Shown here: one piece after another, positions 47,859 to 59,233 of the stretch
Layout: every line of letters starts with the position of its first letter
Numbering within the stretch: the first letter of the stretch is position 1
Source: Cryptomeria japonica
Taxonomy: Eukaryota; Streptophyta; Pinopsida; Cupressales; Cupressaceae
Direction: 5' to 3'
Length of the DNA: 64,000 nt
Assembly: GCF_030272615.1 (NCBI RefSeq)
Contig: NC_081412.1
Span: 473,044,157-473,108,156 of the forward strand
The notes under the pieces: model-generated
What the model saw: the letters and a program-made list of their open reading frames with translations, nothing else
What the model was told of the DNA's origin: nothing
The model's database searches: none
Position numbers and translations under genes: made by a program

Positions 47859-50800
47859 TCAACTAACTTCATGAAGAGGGACAACCCCCAACTGAATTCT
47901 AAGATACTCAAAAGTAGTCTTAGGCAGAGGTTTGGTAAAGATATCTGCAAGCTACTCCTGGGTAGAAACATGCTCTAAGATAACATCTTTACTTTGAACT
48001 TTTTCCCTCAAAAAGTGATACTTCAATTCAATGTGCTTGGTGTGAGCGTACAAAACTGGATTCTTAGAAATATTAATGGCACTTGTATTATCACATAAAA
48101 TCTTTATAGGTTCTGAGATCTTCATCTTAAAACCTTCCAAAATGTGCCTCATCCAAATAGCTTGTGTGCAATTCATATAAGCTGCAACATACTCAGCTTC
48201 ACCATTAGGTTGTGAAGTACAACTGTGCTTCTTACTACTCTATGAAAGTAGCCTTCCTCCTAGAAAGAATGCTCCACTAGTAGTACTCTTTCGGTCATCA
48301 ATATTTCCTGCCCAATCAGCATCAGTGTATGCCTTCAAATCAAAGTTTCCTACATATGGATAACATAATCCATAGTCAACTGTACCTTTCAGATATCTAA
48401 AAATTCTCTTGGTTGCAATCAGGTGTTATTCCTTTGGATTCTTCTGAAATATTGCAACTATACCAACCGCATGGGCAATATCTGGTTTGTTGTGAATAAC
48501 ATAGTGTAATTTGCCAATCATTGACTTGTATTCCTTTTCATCAACAAACTTAGATGCATCCTCCTTGGACAACTTACAACCTGTAACCATTGGTGTTCCA
48601 ATTGGTTTACAGTCACTCATGCCAAAAGTCTTCAAAACCTCTTTCACATACTTAGATTGAGTAATGAAAATACCATTCTTCATTTGCTATATTTGCAAGC
48701 CTATGAAATTTTTTATTTCCCCTACTAATGATATTTCAAACTCATTCTTCATTTCATCTGCAAAATTGTTGCTCATGACATCATTACCTCCAAATATAAT
48801 GTCATCAACAAATACTTCACTAACCAGTATTTCATCTCCTTCAAACTTGAGATAAATATTACTATCATCACTAGTTCTTGCAAAGCCTATCTTCATCAGA
48901 TGTGTATCAAGCCGTTCATACCATGCTCTTCGTGCCTACTTTAATCCATACAAAGCTTTATGCAATCTGAATACCATGTCTTTCTCATGTGTTAATGCAT
49001 AACCATCGGGCTGCTCTATATAAACCTCTTCTTCCAATATCCCATTCAAAAATGCAGACTTAACATCCATCTGGTATACCTTGAACTTCTTATGGGCTGC
49101 AAATGCAAGTAAAGTTCTGACACCTTCTAGTCTTGCTACTGGTGTAAAAGTTTTGCCATAATATTCTCCTTCTTCTTGAGCATAACCCTTGCAGACTAAT
49201 CTTGCCTTGTTGCGAACTACAACACCATCTTCATTTAACTTGTTTCTAAATACCCATTTAGTACCTATAACATTCTTGTTTACCGATCGAGGTACCAGGG
49301 TCCAAGTGTTGTTCTTCTCAATTTGATCCAATTCCTCCTCCATTGCTTTCACCCAATGATCATCACCAAATGCCTCCTTAGCACTTCTTGGTTCAATGGT
49401 GGAGATCATGCAAGAGTTCTCTCTTATTTTCCTTCTAGTTAGTACTCCAACATCCTTATCCCTAATAACCTGCTAAGGACTGTGATTCAATCTCACATAT
49501 CTAGGAATAACATGATCATTCTCTTCAGGTTCAACTTCTTCATTATCATCTTCTTCTGAATCTATTTGTTTCGGTTGAACAAGTACAACAGGATTTGCTT
49601 TACTGGTTTTTGATTTAACTATTTCAGGTTCCAAAAGCAAAATACAAGGATCTTCATCATTTTGCTCTAAATTGGTTCCTTCTGAAATTTCAGTTAATTC
49701 ATCTACACGACCATCAACACTCTTAACAATTCTTTGTGTCCAGTTGTTGAAGCATTTATAGGCCTTACTCTTGGTGGAATAGCCAAGAAATGTGCCTTCA
49801 TCACTCTTAGCTTCAAACTTGCTTATGTAATCACCTCTTTTAATAAAACATTTGCTACCAAATATTTTAAAATAACTAACATCAGGTGATCTCCCATACC
49901 AACATTCATAAGGGGTCTTGTCCTTACCTCTTTTTATTAGAACTCGTTTCATTGTGTAGACAACTATACTTACAGCTTCTTTCCAAAATGTTTTTGCCGC
50001 ACCTCCTTGTACCAACATAGTCTTAGCAGCTTCAACCACTGACTGGTTGTTCCTCTCTGCTATACCATTCTACTGTGGTGTCCTTGGTGCAGAAAGTTGC
50101 CGGTTGATACCATTCTCATCACAATACTTAGTGAATTACTCAGAAGTGAATTCACCACCTTGATCTGCTCTCAAACATTTTATCTTTTTGCCACTCTCTT
50201 TTTCAGCTAAGGCCCTGAATGCCTTGAACTTACCAAAAGATTCATTCTTATCTTTCAAGAATGTGACCCACATCATCCTTGTACAATCATCAATGAAGAT
50301 CATGAAATATCTATCACCTTGAATGTTTCTTGTTCTTATTGGTCCACATAGATTTGTATCAACCAAATCTCACAAGTGCTCTACTGAGAAGGACTTTCTC
50401 TTGAAAGTTGAAGAAGTCATCTTCCCTAACTGACATTCTTTACAAAGAGCATTAACCGGTTTGTCTAGCTGTGGCAGACCTCTTGCTGTCTTGGACTTGC
50501 TCACTTTGACATTGTTATCAAAGTTTATATGACAAAATCTTCTATGCCAAAGCCAACTATCATCTATCTTTGTAATCAAACAGTTGCTAACTTTAGGATT
50601 AAGATGAAATAGATTACCTCTGGTTTTTTTCCCGGTTGCAATCAATTCACCTTTGTTGTCAAAGATTTTGCACATACCATTTCTAAACTCCAGTGGGTAT
50701 CCTCTATCATTAAGTTGTGCCACACTCAGAAGATTGTGCTTTAGGCCTTCAACCCAATAGACATCGTCAACACTGCTCTTCCCATTAAGAAAAATAACTC

Positions 50801-51968
50801 CCTTACCTTTAACCATATAGGGTGAGTCATTGCCAAATCTGACAACATCACCATCAAATTCCTTCAAGGAAATAAATTTTCTCTGATCACCGGTCATGTG
50901 ATGTGAACAACCACTATCAATGATCCAATCATCAGAGTTATCCATCCTGAACACTAGTGCCTTTTGATCTGATATCTCTTTCTTAATAGCTACAAACATA
51001 ATATATTCACTAGCATCATCATCAGATTCTTCATCATTAATACCACTATTAGTAGCAATAAGACAATCTCTCTTGCATTTGCCCTTATAATTCTTGAGTT
51101 TGTCTCTCTTGTATTCATTTTCACCATTAGGACAATTAGTTGCTATATGACCAATCTTATTGCAAACAAAACATTTCAATGATATCTTACCTTTGTATTT
51201 CCCAGTACCTCTAGGCAGTCGTTTTGCCAACAATGCTTCAAGTTCCACTAAGCTATCTTCATTATCAATATCTCTGCTGGATCTAGATTCATAACCATGA
51301 CAAGTATCTCTACTTTTTCTCACAGATGGGTTAGAGACAAAAGAACTGAATGTAGATTCTGATTTCTGTACACTACCATCATAACCGTTTAATTCAAAAG
51401 CAGTAAGTTTGCCAATGATAGAGTCAAGAGTTACCTTAGTTTTGTCAATGGACTTCAACTCCTGAATAGCTACAACTCAGATAGCATAGACTGGTAGCAG
51501 GGTTCTCAGTACCTTACTGATCATTGTGGCATCTTCCACTTTCCCTCCTGCATTCTTTATTTCACCAACTATCTCTTTTATCCTTTGACCATACCGCTGG
51601 ATATTCTCACCTTCAGACATTCTCATGTCATAAAACTTTCCTCTTAGGCTCTCCTCTTTAGAAATCTTAACATGTTCATCACCGCTGTAAATCTCTTCAA
51701 GTTTTTTCCATACTTCATATGTAGTTTCAAGACCATGAACATCTACATATTCAACATCTGACAGGTAACTGATAATAGCCTCCAATGCTTGATGATTTTC
51801 TTGTTGTTCTTTCTTCTGATCATCAGTCAGAGTTCCAGTAGGTGCGATATACTTAGTTTCTACATGATCCCAATACTGACTTCCGAGACTCTTAATGTAA
51901 ATCTTCATTCTGTCGCTCCATATCCTATAGTTATCTTTGTTGAACTTCAAATCTTCTTTCTTCATCAT
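47859..51968 (-). pseudogene. Element B gag-pol polyprotein, nearly intact
   Basis: It runs from ATG 51968 to TGA 47859, about 1370 codons. In order: gag (DNYRIWSDRMKIYIKSLG), an intact zinc knuckle CFVCNKIGHIATNC, protease DSGCSHHMTGD, pre-integrase WLWHRRFCHINF and CKECQLGKM, and integrase (TNLCGP, IDDCTRMMWV, RADQGGEF, NGIAER). Next come IGTKWVFRNKLNEDG and the reverse transcriptase (VYQMDVKSAFLNG, the active site FVDDIIFGG). RNase H is marked by DADWAG, KSTTSGAFFLG and NISKNPVLYAHTKHIELKYH. Stops lie at 51476 (TGA), 50368 (TGA), 50137 and 48425 (TAA), and at 50066, 49472, 48935, 48684, 48242 and 47949 (TAG, five of them where Gln is expected). Apart from these the frame is kept over long distances. 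Integrase has Asn at the usual first Asp, as in A. Confidence 0.92.
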
Positions 51969-52025
51969 GATCTACAAGATCTTTTCCTCAAGCTGTTAGG
52001 CTTTAGGTTAAAGAGGACCTGAGAT

Positions 52026-52037
52026 GCTCTGATACCA
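52026..52037 (-). promoter_or_regulatory. Primer-binding site of element B
   Basis: The minus strand reads TGGTATCAGAGC, two bases inside the 5' LTR. This is the exact initiator-Met tRNA type PBS. Confidence 0.9.
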
Positions 52038-52039
52038 AT

Positions 52040-53495
52040 TGATGGTATGATTAAAAAATAAGTCCGATAGATTATTGAGAGGGGGGAGTGAATCAGTAAA
52101 CTGAAAAATTGATACAAACTTCCCAATCTCAAATTCAAACTCACAAAGTAAACTTTCACTATCAAGATCAATACTCATAAGAATACTCAACATCAACCAG
52201 TTAACTATTATGACAAGTTAATAGTAAACAAATTCAATCTTGAAAACATAAAAATGCTTAGTCATATGTCAACATATTCAATCTCTCAATGCTTCCAGTT
52301 ATCATGCCTTATTAGAATAGTTAAGTAGTTAATCAAATCAACAAATAAGATAATAACCACAAAAGCATTCACCACTTAACACAAATATTTATACGTGGAA
52401 AACCCAAATAGGTAAAAACCACGGTGAGATGAGACTCACAAGGATAGCTATCTAAACTCTTCTGAAGTTCTCCCTGTTAGGAGCCAAGCCTGTTAAAGAT
52501 TTTATAATAAGTCCTGTTAAGAACTGATTCTGTTAGGAATCACGCAGTTAAGGGATTTACAAAATGCCTTGATGAAAAAGAAAAATACCCTGTTAGGAGT
52601 AACTTCGGTAGAGGGTTTGAGAATCCAAGCTAATGGACCATCTTGTTAGAGGATTTAAGAAGTAACCAAGCATGTTAGAGCTTACCCAGTTAGGGGATTT
52701 CAATTTTGTTGTAATTGTTAGAAAACAACAGGTTTTCTTGATCTATCTGAGTAGCACTACATTTGCTTGATAAGATCCTTTTAAGCTTCAATCTGCCTTT
52801 ACTCAAACTGCAGATCTATCCACCAGTTAGGCAACCACAAACTCAACTGGTTTTCAGCCAACATTTTGCCAATACTTTTACAAACAACATCATCGACCTT
52901 AAATGCAAATTAGTTAGGTTGGTAACAAAATAAAAGCCTAATTCTCATCATCGAGATTACAAACAAGTCGGTACAATCTTGACTATTAGAAATCATAACA
53001 ATCTCTTCACATTCTTCAAGAAAATTCCAACCGCTCCATGATCACCGCTTCATCGGACTTTGTAACTCATCACGCGCTATGCATTAGATGCAATCCACTT
53101 TGCTCATTCCCTAGACAATCAAACAAATGAACAAACACACCAAAACAATCTGAACTAATCCTCATACAATGATCACACGTGTCTCCATCATTACTGCTCA
53201 ACATTAGATCTTAAACCAACAAACTTGATCGGTTAGGGTTTAACAAAAACAACTAGTAAGGTTTACCGGTTACATAACGTAGAAAGGTTTAACCCTATAC
53301 ACCGGTTTACCGGTTCAACTCACAAACTACCATATACCGGTTTAAAAAATCTTCCTCAAAGTTTATCATACCAGTTACAAACCAATATCAATAACAACAA
53401 CAATATCAACAATATCATAAATATCATTACTGGTTCAATTGACATCAATGACAACATAACATATCATTAATGAAATCTTCATGCAAATGGCAACA
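52040..53495 (-). repeat. 5' LTR of element B
   Basis: The plus strand runs from tgatggtatgatt to atgcaaatggcaaca. It is co-linear with 46044-47505. The G-run is shorter here (gagaggggggagtgaatcagt, 52077-52097). Confidence 0.92.
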
Positions 53496-53500
53496 ATAAA

Positions 53501-55789
53501 TTTACTTCTGGTGAGTTTAATTCTTTTTGTGAAGAGAATGGGGTAAAGAGACAGTTATTTTCTTCGCGACCCCTTAGCAGAATGGTGTTGTGGAACAAGA
53601 ACAAGCCAATTTTGGAAGCTGCTAGAACCATGGTGATTGAAGGAAATATTCCACATATCTATTGGAGAGAAGTTGTGAGTACTGCAATGTATATCTTTAA
53701 CTGGGTGCATATCAAAGGTGATACTGGTAAGACTCCTTATGAGTTATGGATTGGTCATGTTCATACAATTAAATATTTCAAAATTTTTGGTAGTAAATGC
53801 TATATTAGAAGAGATGAAGATCTAGGGAAGTTTGATGCTAGAAGTGATGAAGGAATCTTTCTTGGTTATTCTACTAATAGTAAGGCCTACCGGTGTTGTA
53901 ACAAGAGATTGAGGAAGATAGTTGAAAGTGCTAATGTGAAGGTTGATGAAGGAAATAAAAAGCAAATCAGATCTTGTGGATATGAATCAGATGATCAAGA
54001 TGTCAGTGCAGATAAAGGAAAGCAAGTGTAGACCTAGAATCAAGTGCAGATTGCTCTGAAAAAGCCTGAGAATGAAGAAGGTGAAAGTGCTAGTGCAGAA
54101 GAAAAAGGTCAAGAGTATGAAAAATCATGAAAATCCTAAGACTCCCAGGTATGTAAGGTTAAATCATTCAGAGAATCAAATCATAGGTGATAAGAATAGA
54201 GGTGTGATGACTAGGAGAAGAATTGCTGAAGAGTATTTCTTGATTTCTAAGATTGAACCTAAAGATGTTGACGAAGCTTGTAAAGATGAAAATTGGGTTA
54301 AAGAAATGGAAGAGGAATTGCATCAAATTGAAAAGAATAAGACATGGATTCTTATTCCCAGACCTAAGGATAAAAATGTAATTGGGACTAAATGGGTGTT
54401 TCAGAATAAATTGAATGAACAAGGTGAAGTTGTTAGGAATAAAGAAAGACTTGTTTGTAAGGGTTATTCTTAGATGGAAGGTATTGATTTTGAGGAGATT
54501 TTTTCTCCGGTAGCTAGAATTGATGCTATTAGATTATTTCTTGCTTATGTTGCTTACAAAGATTTCAAGGTTTATTAGATGGATCTCAAGTCAATGTTTC
54601 TTAATGGTGAGTTGGAAGAAGAAGTTTATATTGAGCAACTAGATGGTTTTCAGTTGATAGATAAAAAAGATATGGTTTGTAGATTGAAGAAAGCACTATA
54701 TGGATTGAAGCAAGCTCCAAGAGCTTGGTATGCCATATTGGATAAGTATTTGATGAAGCTTGAATTCAATAAAGGTATTGTTGATAGTAATCTGTATTTC
54801 AAGATTGATCATGATAACATCTTGATTGTTGAAGTTTTTGTTGATGACATTATTTTTGGTGGAAATGATGTTTTGTGCAAGAAGTTTGCTGATGATATGC
54901 AGAATGCATTTGAGATGTCTATGATTGGTGAGATGAAATTATTTTGGGATTGCAAATAACTCAGTTGGATAAAAGTATTTTTATATCACAGCCTAGGTAT
55001 GTGAAGGAATTGTTGAAAAAGTTTGGTTTAGATGATGCAAAGCCTGTTGGTACACCTATGGTGACCGGATTTAAGTTGACAAAGGATGATGATTCTCTGA
55101 AAACAAATCTGACTAGATACAAATCTATGATTGGTGGATTTTTGTATTTGACTTAGACTAGACCTGATATTATGAATGTTGTTTGTCTTGTTGCCAGATT
55201 TCAAGCTGATCCTAAGGAATCTCATGTAGTTGTTGTGAAAAGAATTTTTAGATATTTGAAAGGGACAAATGATTTTGGTTTGTGGTATCCTAGAGATGAT
55301 TATTTCACTTCGAGTGATTTTACTAATGTTGATTGGGCATGTGATATTCATGGCATAAAGAGTACTAGTAGTGGTGCATTTTTCTTGGGTAAGAGATTGG
55401 TTTCATGGATGAGTAAGAAGCAGAATGCAATATCTTTTTCTACTACAGAAGCTAAATATATTGCTGTTGCTAGCAATTGTACTCAGGTGATTTGGATGGA
55501 GTAGATGTTAAAGGATATGGAATTTACTTCTAACGAGCCTACTACTATATACTGTGACAATTCAAGTGCTATAAACATTTCTAAGAATCCAGTGTTGCAT
55601 TCATAGACTAAGCATATATCAATCAAGTTTCATTTCTTGAGAGAGAAGGTGAATGAGAAGGAAGTCAGATTGGAGTATGTATCTACAAAGGAACAAATTG
55701 CAGATATCTTCACAAAGCCTTTTCCTAAAGATACATTTGAGTATCTCAAAGAGAAGCTAGGGGTGATTGTCCCTCTGGATGAGAACTAA
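53501..55789 (+). pseudogene. Element A integrase end, reverse transcriptase and RNase H (3' part of polyprotein)
   Basis: The frame resumes with FTSGEFNSFCEENGVKRQLF. Frame changes lie near 53570-53595 around the third catalytic block (QNGVVE). It continues with FKIFGSKCYIRRDEDLGKF and IGTKWVFQNKLNEQG, then reverse transcriptase with [28 protein letters not shown] and active site FVDDIIFGG. RNase H is marked by STSSGAFFLGKRLVSWMS and STTEAKYIAVASN, and the end is IADIFTKPFPKDTFEYL. Stops at 54472, 54577, 55155, 55502 and 55604 are all TAG where Gln is expected. A frameshift lies near 54945. The natural stop is TAA 55787-55789. Confidence 0.88.
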
Positions 55790-56106
55790 GATGCATGGAT
55801 TTGCATTGGTCTGGTGGACTCCACAAAGATATCATGTGATCTAGATTGATGAGTGAGGCTGCTACTTAGGGGAAGTAGTCAATGTTTGGTTCAGATGTTC
55901 AAACTTGTGTAAGAGGGAGAGATTATCTTGTAGTGTGAGAGAATAATGATCTGTATATGCCTTTTGCATTGATGTCAAAGGGGGAGAGAAGCATGTGAAA
56001 AAATGCTATATCCTATGCTGATCTCAGGGGGAGATTGCTTAGAGTTATTGGAGATTGTTGATTGTTCATTTCTTTCTTTGCATTGATTGTTTTTCACATT
56101 CATATG
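55790..56106 (+). other. Element A 3' untranslated region with second PPT-like box
   Basis: No frame is present. At 55963-55990 it reads tgcattgatgtcaaaggggg agag, a near copy of the PPT box at 56107-56132. Comparable distal boxes occur in B and C. Confidence 0.65.
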
Positions 56107-56132
56107 TTGCCATCAATTCCAAAGGGGGAGAT
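56107..56132 (+). promoter_or_regulatory. Polypurine tract and conserved box of element A
   Basis: ttgccatcaattccaaag followed by ggggagat lies directly before the 3' LTR. Confidence 0.85.
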
Positions 56133-57476
56133 TGATAAATATTGCTGAGAAGTTTGCTGGAATGATGTGTTGTCATTGATGTCAACATATCCTTCTGTGT
56201 ATTCCAATATTGCATTCAGATTGGATGAGTTGGTTTGGCCAGTGTATTTCAGTTGAGTTGTTGCGGTTTAATGGGTTTTGAGATAAGTATCTCTAGTTGA
56301 TTCAGGAGAAGTTTTAGAGGTTCGCATGATGTTTGATCGATTTGTGTGATCTGGTATTATGGTTGATATTCAGTTGTTCATGTTATTCGATATTTTGGAT
56401 TCTACTCCGCATTGTTTTGAAATTACAATATCTTGGTTTGTGGATTTGGCAGAGTGTTTGGAACGTTCACATGTGTCCTCAATTTAGATGGTTCATAATT
56501 TGGAATTCTGCAAGTGAATCTTTCATTTTGACAGTCAGTTTAGTGAGTGTTCTTGAGGTTCGATATAATGATGATGAAAATTATAGTAAGTGGTGACGTT
56601 GTGGTTGTTTTTGCGGTGATTCAAATTTCTTGTGGATGTATCTAGATCGTGTCCTATCCATGTTGATGGTCCGCATTGATCTTTGTGCACATTATTGATC
56701 GTTTTCTTGATTTGGTGGTGCTCTTCGTGTATGCGACACTCATGATGATTGTAGTGTGTTGCAGATGTTTGAGGCATAATTATTGGAGGTGTTTCTTGCG
56801 TGTGGTGTTGGTTTAGGTCTAGACTATGATTTAACCGACATTGTTTTGGTCCACATGTATTGTTGTAGCGTGTGAGGTTATTGTTTTGTAGTTTATGTTG
56901 AGGGTTGAGCCGACCTTGAAATACAGGTTGATGATTTGTATAAATGTATATAATATTCACGTGAGAGATAGATGTATCTGCATGTGTGAACATTAATTTG
57001 ATCTTTCAGTAGCAGAGGAGAAGTGCAAAGAAGTGTGAGAGAGAATATTTTGAGTATATGTGCTTAATCGAAACTGTAACTAGGCATGAGAAGATGCTAT
57101 TTCATCAATTCTTGATCCTCCAAATGTAATCCGAATGTTTATGTAAGGAAGAGAGCCTTCCCCAGGGTTTCAACCCTTCTTGTTTTGTGATTTGAGTAGT
57201 GAGCTCTAGGTAGTGTGCCTGAATGCATGTGCATTCCCCATTGTAATATTTTTACTTACTCCTAATAGGGTATTATCTCATTGTGGGTAGGTTCCCACCG
57301 TGTTTTTTCTCTTAACTGGGTTTTCCACATTAAAAATCTTGGTGTTATGTGTTTTATTCATGTGTTGTTTTATGCTCTCACTGTTTATTATTAGATCTGA
57401 ATTTGTGTTTGATTTGTGTAAAGTTTGAGAGAAAATTGATTCACCCCCCTCTCAGTTTGTTGCATTGTTGCCAACG
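56133..57476 (+). repeat. 3' LTR of element A
   Basis: It runs from tgataaatattgctgagaag to tgttgccaacg. The last base is G where the 5' LTR has A (terminal CA changed to CG). The gtatg target-site duplication follows immediately. Confidence 0.9.
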
Positions 57477-57930
57477 GTATGGTGTTGGTGTTGTAAAGTC
57501 TTTAGTCTAGACACTAAATGAGAAATGGTAACCCTATTTTGCTCCAAATGACTTAATAAGTCCTTCTGTGTGGTTTGAGAAGGGTTTATCAGAGGCTTAG
57601 GAGGGTTTCCCATTTGAGGTATATCATCTGGGTTTTTATTGGGGTTATGAGGGCTCAAATTTTGTTGTGGGGTATTGTTTTGAGAATCTGATATCAAATT
57701 TAAAAAATAAAATAAAATAAATAAAAAACTATGAAAATACAACAAAATTTTAAATTAAAAACAACATGAATGCACAAACGAATGAGAACTTACCTCTACA
57801 ACAACGTGACATGATGACCTGGTTGATAGGGAACCAAACATGATCAGGTTCTTCTTGCTTATTTTGGGTTGGTCATCTATTTTGTTGGCTGCGAGTTAGA
57901 ATGACCTAGTCGGTTGTTTTAAAAAAAATA
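57477..57930 (-). pseudogene. Fragment of the unrecognised minus-strand gene (5' part)
   Basis: The minus strand reads QNKQEEPDHVWFPINQVIMS (57800-57865), then a possible donor CR|GTAAGT (57792). A likely intron of about 100 bp ends in GATATCAG (about 57690), followed by SQNNTPQQNLSPHNPNKNPD and a Leu/His-rich LLSHLEQNRVTISHLVSRLK with a coiled-coil look. It stops at the edge of Copia A. After the element is discounted, the reading meets the fragment at 41500-42789. Two TAG stops lie in the first exon. The function is unknown. Confidence 0.45.
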
Positions 57931-57953
57931 CAATCAGAGAAATGTGAATGAGT

Positions 57954-58862
57954 TGTTGGGGTCCAAGAACACTGAGAGGGGGGGGGGGGGGTGAATAAGT
58001 GTTCTGTTGGTAAGATAAGATTTTACCCTTTTATACCATACACATATAAATTGGTAAACAAATAAACATATAACTTGAAGCAAATAAACCATCCACATGA
58101 ATGAACACCATAACACATAGAATTTATACGTGAAAAACATCAAAGAGGAAAAAAAACGGTGGGATTTGTGACTCACAATATCAGTTCACTGGCCATATGA
58201 AAGGATATTACATAAAATGGGAGCCTGCACATGCAGAAAGGCACACTACCTAGAGCACACTGCTCATCACTAAAGAGACTCACTGACTACAAGCTTCTGC
58301 TTAAATAAAAATGAAAATGAACTCACAAAATGCATCTGCTATGCCAAATAGAGTTCTGGTTCTAGCTTTGCTCTGTACCGGTTCAGAAACCTTGAACACT
58401 ACTACCGGTATCACCTTCCCTCCAGGAATGCTTTCCAAATTATCTACAAATCATTGCATGATATAACATTCACATACAAATGATCTACATACATATTCTT
58501 CGCATCAACTATTCTGCTATTATTCTCCTATGTCACTCTATACAAAATGACCTAGCAGACTAAGCTATATACCCATTACAAACAATATGCCTTATGCTGG
58601 CTTACAATACATTGCAAAAGATATTCAATGTCAGCTTTGACAATAATTACAAAATGATTTTCTAAATAAATCTTCCTTGATGTTGGCTTCCTTGAAGTAC
58701 TTGATGTTTGTGTTGGTGTCGGTGCCGGTGCTGGTGTAACCCTGGATACTCCAATGCTAGTGTCTGTCGGTAAATGCCTCCCGATGCCGGTATATGACTT
58801 CCATATGATCTTGTTGCCATCAATGACAACAAAATGAATCCAATGACTGTCAATTGCCAACA
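57954..58862 (-). repeat. 3' LTR of element C
   Basis: The plus strand runs from tgttggggtccaagaac to caattgccaaca. A G-run (57975-57991) precedes tgaataagt. Several (a/g)ccggt words occur (58378, 58402, 58725, 58792). Confidence 0.88.
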
Positions 58863-58890
58863 ATCTCCCTCTTTGGCATTGATGGCAACA
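58863..58890 (-). promoter_or_regulatory. Polypurine tract and conserved box of element C
   Basis: The minus strand reads TTGCCATCAATGCCAAAG then AGGGAGAT next to the 3' LTR. A second box (GGCATTGATGCCAAAGGGGG) is at 59026-59051. Confidence 0.82.
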
Positions 58891-59233
58891 CTCATGTGAA
58901 AAATGGATTCCCTGCCGGTTTAACTAAAATATGCCCCCCCTAAGCAATACACTCCTTCTAATATTCTGATGTCCTTCCCATATATTCCTGTTTGATATTT
59001 TTATGATATTTTTCACATATATAAACTCCCCCTTTGGCATCAATGCCAAAGACTGGTGAAAGAATTGAAAGAATTCAGAACACAAGAATGAATAAATACT
59101 GTTTGTTTTACCAGAGCTTGACTAACTTCAAAATTTTTGGGTAAGTCTTATCCAACAACTGTAGGTATGTATCCCAACCAGTTTTGAAAGTTTCAGATAT
59201 GGATGCTAGTCCACTTAGTAAGTGTGCCAGTGT

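Larger units (their letters stand above)
46044..53495 (-). mobile_element. Copia LTR retrotransposon B (Sirevirus-like), nested in A
   Basis: This is a complete minus-strand element of 7452 bp with LTRs 46044-47505 and 52040-53495 (by eye about 95% identical). Target-site duplication: gtaaa (46039-46043) against ataaa (53496-53500), one change. It sits inside the integrase frame of A, between the codons for RGGK and FTSGE. The interior holds a full gag-pol order in one reading direction with relatively few stops. It is younger than A by nesting. Confidence 0.95.
42790..57476 (+). mobile_element. Copia LTR retrotransposon A (Sirevirus-like), split by element B
   Basis: LTRs lie at 42790-44138 and 56133-57476, with a perfect 5-bp target-site duplication gtatg (42785-42789 and 57477-57481). 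Next to the left LTR is an initiator-Met type PBS, and next to the right LTR a PPT. The interior holds gag, protease, integrase, reverse transcriptase and RNase H in Copia order. The coding sequence is cut at 46043 by element B and resumes at 53501 without loss. Without B and its duplicated target the element is about 7.2 kb. Premature stops and frameshifts make it inactive. Confidence 0.93.
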
